From positions 186,001 through 250,000 of the forward strand of contig CAJNCJ010000001.1 in the NCBI GenBank assembly GCA_905221235.1: DNA of 64,000 nt. The letters run 5' to 3'. A program made the position numbers and the translations under genes. Below are positions 58,289 to 64,000 of the stretch, piece by piece. The first letter of the stretch is position 1. Every line of letters starts with the position of its first letter. This DNA is from a bacterium. GTDB lineage: Bacteria > Bacillota > Bacilli > Lactobacillales > Streptococcaceae. The notes below the pieces were generated by a model. It worked only from the letters and a program-made list of their open reading frames with translations. It was not told the origin of the DNA and did no database searches.

Positions 58289-59167
58289 CTATACAGTTCG
58301 TTTAATTAAATGAATCATTTCTATATATCTTCTGTAAATTTCAGAATGCTCTAAACCACACTCTCTCGCTTGAGCACATCTACCCTCTAAATGAGATAAT
58401 ATAGAATATCTATATGAATCTGAATACAAGCCACTCATACTCACAATACAAATTCGTTCAACTAAAGCATCAAAAACATCCTCTAGTAAATTTTCTGTAA
58501 CACTTTGTATAATAGACCCTTCTCTAACACGGTAGAAATATAAACCTTTGTTAATATAAATTACTTTTGATGACTCTAAGAATAACTTAATATTCGTTCT
58601 GGTGTCCTCTATTAACTTTCCTTTTGGAAAATGAACATGTTCAAATAAGTTTTTCCTAAATAGTTTTCCCCAACTGGTATAGTAAGATAACTCTGCATTT
58701 TCTAAATTTGGTAATTCTCTTATCAATTCCTCAGAAGTAAAAACTCTTTCATAGTAATCATCTTCAAATATATGAAAATAATACATCGCTTCTGCCACAT
58801 TATACTTTGCATAGCTTGCTATAGAAATATCAGCGTTCTCTCTAGTTAGTGCTTCATATAGATCAAAAAGATATGTATCACTAACCCAATCATCAGAATC
58901 GACAAATGTAATGTAAGCTCCTTTTGAGTGTTCAAGACCAAAGTTACGAGCATCTGAAAGTCCTCCATTCTCTTTTTCAAGATAATGAAAACGACTATCA
59001 CGAACAGCGTACTCTCTACAAATAGTCCCTGAATTATCTGTAGAACCATCATTCACCATCAGCACTTCAAAGAGTTTATAAGTCTGTTTAGATAGACTAT
59101 CTAAACACATATTAATAAAATCTTCTACATTGTAAACAGGCACAATAACAGTAATTAATTCTTCCAT
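58289..59167 (-). CDS. GT2 glycosyltransferase of the SRR locus
   Basis: 292 residues. GT-A core: ITVIVPVYNVEDFINMCLDS at the N-terminus, MVNDGSTDNSG near 36-46, NGGLSDARNFG near 66-76, and the DDW-type TFVDSDDWVSD near 87-97. Intact paralogue of the broken GT2 gene at 62.7 kb. It probably adds a sugar to the adhesin glycan. Confidence 0.88.
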   Translation of the reverse strand: MEELITVIVPVYNVEDFINMCLDSLSKQTYKLFEVLMVNDGSTDNSGTICREYAVRDSRFHYLEKENGGLSDARNFGLEHSKGAYITFVDSDDWVSDTYLFDLYEALTRENADISIASYAKYNVAEAMYYFHIFEDDYYERVFTSEELIRELPNLENAELSYYTSWGKLFRKNLFEHVHFPKGKLIEDTRTNIKLFLESSKVIYINKGLYFYRVREGSIIQSVTENLLEDVFDALVERICIVSMSGLYSDSYRYSILSHLEGRCAQARECGLEHSEIYRRYIEMIHLIKRTV

Positions 59168-59194
59168 CTACACTACGTTCTCCGTTCATATTTT

Positions 59195-61639
59195 CTATCT
59201 AGACAAATCAGCTACAATCTGACTGTTATATACCTCATCCTCAATGAACTCAATATCTTGATCAAAATTATACTCTGCTGTATGTTTATGTGAAAATTTA
59301 ACCTTAGTTTTAGCCCCCATCTTCATCCACTCATATTCTGAATCAATATGACCGATATCCAATACCTGATGACCTTTTTGACTTAAATGATAAACTAAAA
59401 CTTTAGCTGTAGGACCTAACATACATAAAATCAAGCGACCAGCTGCATGCTTTTCAATTTCTTGTTCAATTTCATGAACTCTAGAAAATGCACTATGAGA
59501 AGGACAAATAATTCGTTTAATAGAATTGGCCTCATCAAATAAATCATTCCCTACACCTGAACGAGAAGTCGCACCTTCAACTATCAGTAAATCACGGTTT
59601 TTCCAAATACTTTTCAATTTTTCAAATTGCGATTTAGCTTGACTCTTGTCTTCAAAATCTATATAAGGGCGAGATACAAAGGTTGAGCCATACCATGAAT
59701 TACTACATAGTTCTCTGTAAAAGTCCATATAATGATCCATGTGATCTTTCCAAAATGGAATTGCCCAAGATGTAAACCTGAAACGATCTGTGAAGGCATC
59801 AGGAAGGCACACAACTAATTCTTCTCGACTTTCTTGTCCGATGATATCTCTCATAGTTGTGGCTAACTCTTCATCATAATCCTGGTATGGAATCGAATGC
59901 CCTGCAAGCATATTAATTTCTCCATCCCCAAAACGAACCAAAGAAGACTTGTTCTCAATAATATAATCTAAGGTTTCATCTATCCCTTTTACTTGAATCG
60001 GATCCAGCTGTTTCCCTAGAATTTCATTATTTATTAATTTCTGTAAATCAGCCAACATTCTTTCAGGATATTCACTTGAATACAATCTTTGGCCATTATT
60101 CCCATTTTGAGATTTATAAAAAGCTAGTATCGGTTTAGATAGACGAGTCATTTCTTCAACAATATCAGCCGTTGAACTCACCAAATTGATATCTAAGTAT
60201 GCATCCATATTTTCCTTCAATTCTTCTAACTTATCTCTAGAAATTGCTGGATAAAGTTGAATATTGGGATAACGATTAGATAAATCATATAATTTTGGTC
60301 CCATAGCTGTCCAAGCAGCAACTTGAAAAACAACATTTGGTAGCTGTTCAGCCAAGTAATCCAGTTGTTCAATATCCTGAGAAGCAGTAAACGTTAAACA
60401 AGTTAAACTAGGAAGTTGTCGAAAACAGGTAAGATGTCCATTTTTCTTAATATCTTTGATTGCATCAATCATAGAGGCGATTCCCCCATTTTCAAAAACG
60501 ATTTGTCCTAAATCTCCGTGCTGAGTCGATTGAAAAGCTAATTGCGTTTTTTCTTGTTCTTTCAAAGATTTTAAAAAGTTCTCGTCTGCACTACCATGAT
60601 TGATATCCAAATAAAGATTTGTTGACTGTTTCAGCTTATCTAATACAGGAGGAACAATCTGTGGATGCAATCTCACATTATCATGCACAGCTAATTTTGT
60701 TAGTTTATCTCCCATATCCGTCCAAGCAGCAATATGAAATACCACATCTGGTAAAGCTGTGACGAGCTCATCTATCCCTTCTAAATCTTGGGAATTAGTT
60801 AAGGTTAAACAAGAAAATTCTCTATCTAGAAGAGGTAGAAGTTCAAACTCTCCTAAATGATGTTGTAAGATTTTATTCCATTCCAAATCATGGAATTCCC
60901 ACCATAAATCACGATAACGATTGGCTATCAAGGTTGACCAAGGTTTTCTATAGGACACAAAATGTATGATACTAGGTGATACTAATTCATTAAAATAGTT
61001 TTCCCATTTATTATAAAAAGCAGTTACATCATGACCTACTTGAAGGTTGTACCCTCTATCTAGCTCTAACCATCTATTAGAGCAAACTTGATTCAGAATC
61101 GTTTGATCACCGTTAAAATTTTCAAATTTCCCTTCATCCACTTCTTTTAATGTAACTATTGATTGTTCAATTAGTTGTTCTTTTAATTTCTCTTGACGCC
61201 ATTTTTTGTTATTGATCAGCATCACTCCTGCATTAAATGTGACACCATCCGTATCCCAAGCAGCTGCTAATAAATATTCATAAAAGTCAATCTCAAATAA
61301 TGGTTCCAAAGATTGATTTACAATTAAATCACTGTCCAAATATAAAACTTTATTCTCAGAAATATAATCTGGTATAAAGTATCTGGCATAAGTCATTGGA
61401 CTTATATACTCCCGAGTTTCCCAACCTTGAAAAACAGCCTGCTCTGGTAACTTAACATCAATAATATCACTACCTAACATACGAGCAATCTTTCGTGGTT
61501 TGCGAAACCAATCTGGCATGATATCTTGATTTAAAATATAAATCTTAACATCTCGGTTGTGGTATAGAATAGATTTTATAGTTGTTTCTAACTGCGTAGT
61601 ATAATTGCGATCCCCAGCTAATACAATTGTTTTGTTCAT
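59195..61639 (-). CDS. GT8 - two GtfB-like modules - DUF1792 fusion glycosyltransferase
   Basis: 814 residues. GT8 domain (1-260, DxD LDSD at 101-104, NAGVMLINNKKW near 136-147, HFVSYRKPW near 226-234). Two consecutive GtfB-like modules follow (about 276-369 and 411-508, each with the xYLDIN motif). The C-terminal GT-D/DUF1792 domain (from about 545) shows SLVRFGDGEINMLAG near 566-580 and ACPSHSAFSRVHEI-like residues near 690. DUF1792 was shown to be a glycosyltransferase fold in S. parasanguinis. Probably a two-catalyst enzyme that adds two sugars. Confidence 0.85.
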   Translation of the reverse strand: MNKTIVLAGDRNYTTQLETTIKSILYHNRDVKIYILNQDIMPDWFRKPRKIARMLGSDIIDVKLPEQAVFQGWETREYISPMTYARYFIPDYISENKVLYLDSDLIVNQSLEPLFEIDFYEYLLAAAWDTDGVTFNAGVMLINNKKWRQEKLKEQLIEQSIVTLKEVDEGKFENFNGDQTILNQVCSNRWLELDRGYNLQVGHDVTAFYNKWENYFNELVSPSIIHFVSYRKPWSTLIANRYRDLWWEFHDLEWNKILQHHLGEFELLPLLDREFSCLTLTNSQDLEGIDELVTALPDVVFHIAAWTDMGDKLTKLAVHDNVRLHPQIVPPVLDKLKQSTNLYLDINHGSADENFLKSLKEQEKTQLAFQSTQHGDLGQIVFENGGIASMIDAIKDIKKNGHLTCFRQLPSLTCLTFTASQDIEQLDYLAEQLPNVVFQVAAWTAMGPKLYDLSNRYPNIQLYPAISRDKLEELKENMDAYLDINLVSSTADIVEEMTRLSKPILAFYKSQNGNNGQRLYSSEYPERMLADLQKLINNEILGKQLDPIQVKGIDETLDYIIENKSSLVRFGDGEINMLAGHSIPYQDYDEELATTMRDIIGQESREELVVCLPDAFTDRFRFTSWAIPFWKDHMDHYMDFYRELCSNSWYGSTFVSRPYIDFEDKSQAKSQFEKLKSIWKNRDLLIVEGATSRSGVGNDLFDEANSIKRIICPSHSAFSRVHEIEQEIEKHAAGRLILCMLGPTAKVLVYHLSQKGHQVLDIGHIDSEYEWMKMGAKTKVKFSHKHTAEYNFDQDIEFIEDEVYNSQIVADLSR

Positions 61640-61648
61640 CTCATTCCC

Positions 61649-62659
61649 CTAATCAATTCCTAAGTGATAGATTGCATCTACCAATAATTTTTTAGTGAAA
61701 TAGCCCTCTTTTAACAAATAACTAAAAGTTTTTATCCGATTCGTCATTTCTTGATATTCTTGTAAATTCATTTTATCAACTATCTCATGAACCTCTTCTA
61801 AGCTATCCGCCACAAAGCCCAAGCCCTGATCTACTATAAATTTAGCAGTTGATAGGCTACTTGGTACAATGACTGGTATCCCAGCTGTCAGATAGGTACT
61901 AACCTTATGAGATATATTCAGGGTGTAATATTGGTTGCTTTCTCCATCATTTTGATGCGTTCCCCAGACAAGACCAAATCCACCTTTCGATAATACTAGC
62001 AATAATTCCTCGTCTTTTTTCCATCCTTCAATACTAAGATTTCTAGCACTTGGACTAGCCTCCCCGTTATTTGAAAATACTCTTAAAGGTGTATCTTGAG
62101 ACCAATTTTGTAAGTCTGGAAAACGCTCTAAACTTCCAGCAAAAAAGAGTTCTTTTTTAAACTCTGGGGTATATAAGGATAAATCATGAGGATGATCCCA
62201 CATACCTTGAACGAGGATTTTCTTAGTTGTCAAGCCTTCTTCCATCAAGCGTTCTTTCATCCTCTCTGATGGGACGATTAAAACATCTGATAGATTATAC
62301 ATATACATATATTCCTTCATAAGATAATAGTTACTATCAAACATGAGAGGAACAACATCATGGATAAAGCAAATAATTTTCACCTGCATATCCTTCAACT
62401 TATCAAACAAGACTCGATCAAACTCAAAGCCATTCCAAGTAGGAGACTGAAAGACTAAGATATCACCAATAGAGATACTGGCCATAATCCCATCCAGACG
62501 CTTATTCATTTCAGAAGGGCTATCTGAAGCAATATTGTAAAAATAAATACCAACCTCTCTAAACCCCAGTTGACTTGCTATTTTTTGCACGGCATTTTGG
62601 GCAAGAATAACCGTACTATCACCTGCCATACCGTATAGATTTGTTAAATGTAGTTTCAT
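61649..62659 (-). CDS. gtf3: Gtf3-type GT-B glucosyltransferase (Nss family)
   Basis: 336 residues. Similar to Gtf3 of S. parasanguinis, which adds glucose to the GlcNAc put on by GtfA/GtfB: N-terminus [21 protein letters not shown], the [10 protein letters not shown] near 118, [16 protein letters not shown] near 275. It starts on ATG 62659 and ends 10 bases before the next gene. Second step of glycan synthesis (inferred). Confidence 0.88.
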   Translation of the reverse strand: MKLHLTNLYGMAGDSTVILAQNAVQKIASQLGFREVGIYFYNIASDSPSEMNKRLDGIMASISIGDILVFQSPTWNGFEFDRVLFDKLKDMQVKIICFIHDVVPLMFDSNYYLMKEYMYMYNLSDVLIVPSERMKERLMEEGLTTKKILVQGMWDHPHDLSLYTPEFKKELFFAGSLERFPDLQNWSQDTPLRVFSNNGEASPSARNLSIEGWKKDEELLLVLSKGGFGLVWGTHQNDGESNQYYTLNISHKVSTYLTAGIPVIVPSSLSTAKFIVDQGLGFVADSLEEVHEIVDKMNLQEYQEMTNRIKTFSYLLKEGYFTKKLLVDAIYHLGID

Positions 62660-62687
62660 ATTATATTATCTCATTTTTTATTACTAT

Positions 62688-63563
62688 CTACGGAAGTAAA
62701 GATAATTTCTCCATCATTCTTCTATAAATCTCCGTAAACTGCATATTTTGTTCTTCTAACTTTGCTATCACTCTTTGTAATCGATTTTTATAAATCAAAA
62801 TATGATTGGTCAAATCATAACCTAAACTTGCTAAAATAGCTAGCTTTTCTTCCCTAGCCTCGATTTCATCATACATACGCTTTTCGCTCCATATATTTGA
62901 TAAAGTATCAGATATACCAATACGGTACTAATAAATATAACTGTTTAAATAGACAACCCTTGAAGCTCTTAGAAGTACTTTCCATGTCCAGTAAGTATCC
63001 TCAGCCATTTTCCCTATAGGAAATGATAAATCTTGCAGCAACCCTCTCTTGAATAACTTCAAGTAGGGCACAGTCCAATTCCCATTTCTCATTTCTTCAA
63101 CACCTTCTCTGTCAATGATTTCTTTTCCTTCTATCACTTCAAAAGAATCGTCTGGATTAGAATCATAAAACAAATATTGGCAACGTGATTCATCGTAACA
63201 ATTATAACGTCCGATACTAATATCTGCATTTTCTTTTTTCAAAGCACCATATAATCGGTCTAAAGCATCATGTTCCAACCAATCATCAGAGTCTACAAAA
63301 GTAAGATATGTCCCTGTCGAATGTTCAATTCCAAAATTTCTTGCTGAAGATGAACCACCATTTTCTTTTTCAAAATAACGGAAACGAGCATCTTTAGCAA
63401 CATATTCTCTACAGATATCTGCTGAATTATCTGGAGAACCATCATTTATTAATAAACACTCAAAATTTTGATACGTCTGATTTTGAATGCTATCCAAGCA
63501 CATTCGCAAATAATTCTCAACATTATAGATTGGAACTATAATACTAATTAATTCATTCTCCAT
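62688..63563 (-). pseudogene. GT2 glycosyltransferase gene broken by one in-frame amber codon
   Basis: The N-terminal 211 residues (GT2 core with SIIVPIYNVENYLRMCLDS, INDGSPDNS, TFVDSDDWLE) end at TAG 62930-62928. Downstream in the same frame, without any other stop, come YRIGISDTLSNIWSEKR and then the C-terminal half (MYDEIEAREEKLAILASLGY ... MMEKLSLLP) to 62688. The joined length is about 291 codons, the same as the intact GT2 at 58.3-59.2 kb. A single substitution or a sequencing error would explain it. Confidence 0.85.
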
Positions 63564-63570
63564 ATAATTA

Positions 63571-63732
63571 TTACCTTAAATATTTATTTTTCACCCTTAC
63601 AAGTAACTTTCCATCACTATGAACCATACTATTCGTCGAAACACTATTGCAAATAAGACATCCTGCTTCAATAATCACTCCTTTTAAAATTATGATATCA
63701 CTTCCTATCCAGCAATCTCTTCCAACTCTAAT
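63571..63732 (-). pseudogene. C-terminal remnant of a hexapeptide-repeat acetyltransferase
   Basis: The minus strand reads IRVGRDCWIGSDIIILKGVI, then EAGCLICNSVSTNS, HSDGKLLVRVKNKYLR and a TAA stop (63573-63571). This is the left-handed beta-helix end of a maltose/serine-type O-acetyltransferase. An in-frame TAG lies just upstream (63735-63733) and nothing upstream restores the frame, so the front is lost. Between it and 63882 I see no gene. Confidence 0.65.
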
Positions 63733-63881
63733 CTATACCATAGTTCACTGTCACTACTTATTTTTCTTAATACCTAAATCACTTTATAAAATTCATGCAA
63801 ATATTTATTCTACTTAGCAAAGCATTACAAGGAAGATATAGTCTGCACTTTATAGCTTTCCATGGTAATAAAAATTACGTT

Positions 63882-64000
63882 TTATTTGATATTTTTTAAA
63901 AAATCCACCATGTCTTGAGGTTTATCATGTGAAAACATTTGATCCACATGATACGAATTAGCTACATTATCAAATGTTAGAATTGTTTTCTTAGCCTCTT
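63882..64000 (-). CDS. 3' end of a GT8-type glycosyltransferase (5' end off window)
   Basis: The last 39 codons read EAKKTILTFDNVANSYHVDQ, MFSHDKPQDMVDFLKNIK, stop TAA 63884-63882. This matches the C-terminal end of the two GT8 paralogues (e.g. MLTFDNTR ... HHDSPDEMVEMIKSF), so another GT8-plus-module gene continues past the right edge. Confidence 0.7.
   Translation of the reverse strand, partial: EAKKTILTFDNVANSYHVDQMFSHDKPQDMVDFLKNIK

Noticed and set aside
62688..62876. Separate 62-residue gene
   Set aside because: It is in frame with and directly continues the broken GT2 gene after one TAG, so it is the C-terminal part of that pseudogene.

Overview
The window is low-GC, Gram-positive DNA and reads as a chromosome of the Streptococcus mitis group (S. 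mitis, S. pseudopneumoniae, S. pneumoniae or a close relative). The signs are a complete BOX A-B-C repeat, StkP/PhpP, the scr sucrose locus, the mvaA/mvaS pair, the YefM-YoeB toxin-antitoxin pair and an accessory Sec (SecA2/SecY2) serine-rich-repeat glycoprotein locus. I cannot fix the species from sequence alone. No tRNA, rRNA, CRISPR array, prophage or intact insertion sequence was seen. Most genes are on the minus strand.

Layout. 1-10 kb: a partial PucR-type regulator, mrnC, cysS, a GNAT protein, cysE and pnp, then metF-metE behind a MET-box. 10.3-13.2 kb: an accessory stretch with a pyrimidine-dimer-glycosylase-like gene, a DUF1722 gene, a GIY-YIG/DUF2075 NTPase and a MazG-type pyrophosphohydrolase. 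13.4-20 kb: a TVP38-type membrane protein and the divergent scrK/scrA and scrB-scrR sucrose genes, with two matched LacI-type operators, ending in a BOX element. 20-26.5 kb: mevalonate genes, a split threonine/serine exporter, and stkP-phpP. 26.5-42 kb: a housekeeping run (rsmB, fmt, priA, rpoZ, gmk, rny, yefM-yoeB, tmcAL, a methyltransferase, rsfS, yqeK, nadD, yhbY, yqeH, yqeG, corA, mscS). 43-45.3 kb: sstT and a FUSC-type protein on the plus strand.

45.4-64 kb: the accessory Sec/glycosylation locus, read right to left. It holds a GT8 end, a hexapeptide acetyltransferase remnant, a GT2 gene broken by one amber codon, gtf3, a GT8-DUF1792 fusion, a GT2, two GT8 proteins, secY2, asp1, asp2, asp3, secA2, gtfA, gtfB, asp4 and asp5. 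GtfA/GtfB add the first GlcNAc to a serine-rich adhesin, Gtf3 and the GT8/GT2/DUF1792 enzymes extend the glycan, and SecA2/SecY2/Asp1-5 export it. The adhesin gene is not in the window and probably lies beyond the right edge.

Best leads: (i) the four-gene nucleotide-pool/DNA-damage-like cassette at 10.3-13.2 kb, a candidate defence or repair system sitting where metEF-side and scr-side chromosome arms appear joined; (ii) a roughly 95-residue GtfB-like module repeated in several glycosyltransferases of the SRR locus; (iii) small mobile-looking elements, including a cloverleaf-forming one at 39.6 kb and a TA-flanked one at 37.5 kb that supplies a stop codon; (iv) a StkP with three PASTA domains and a low-complexity tail; (v) insertion scars around the toxin-antitoxin pair and around a 272-residue membrane protein.
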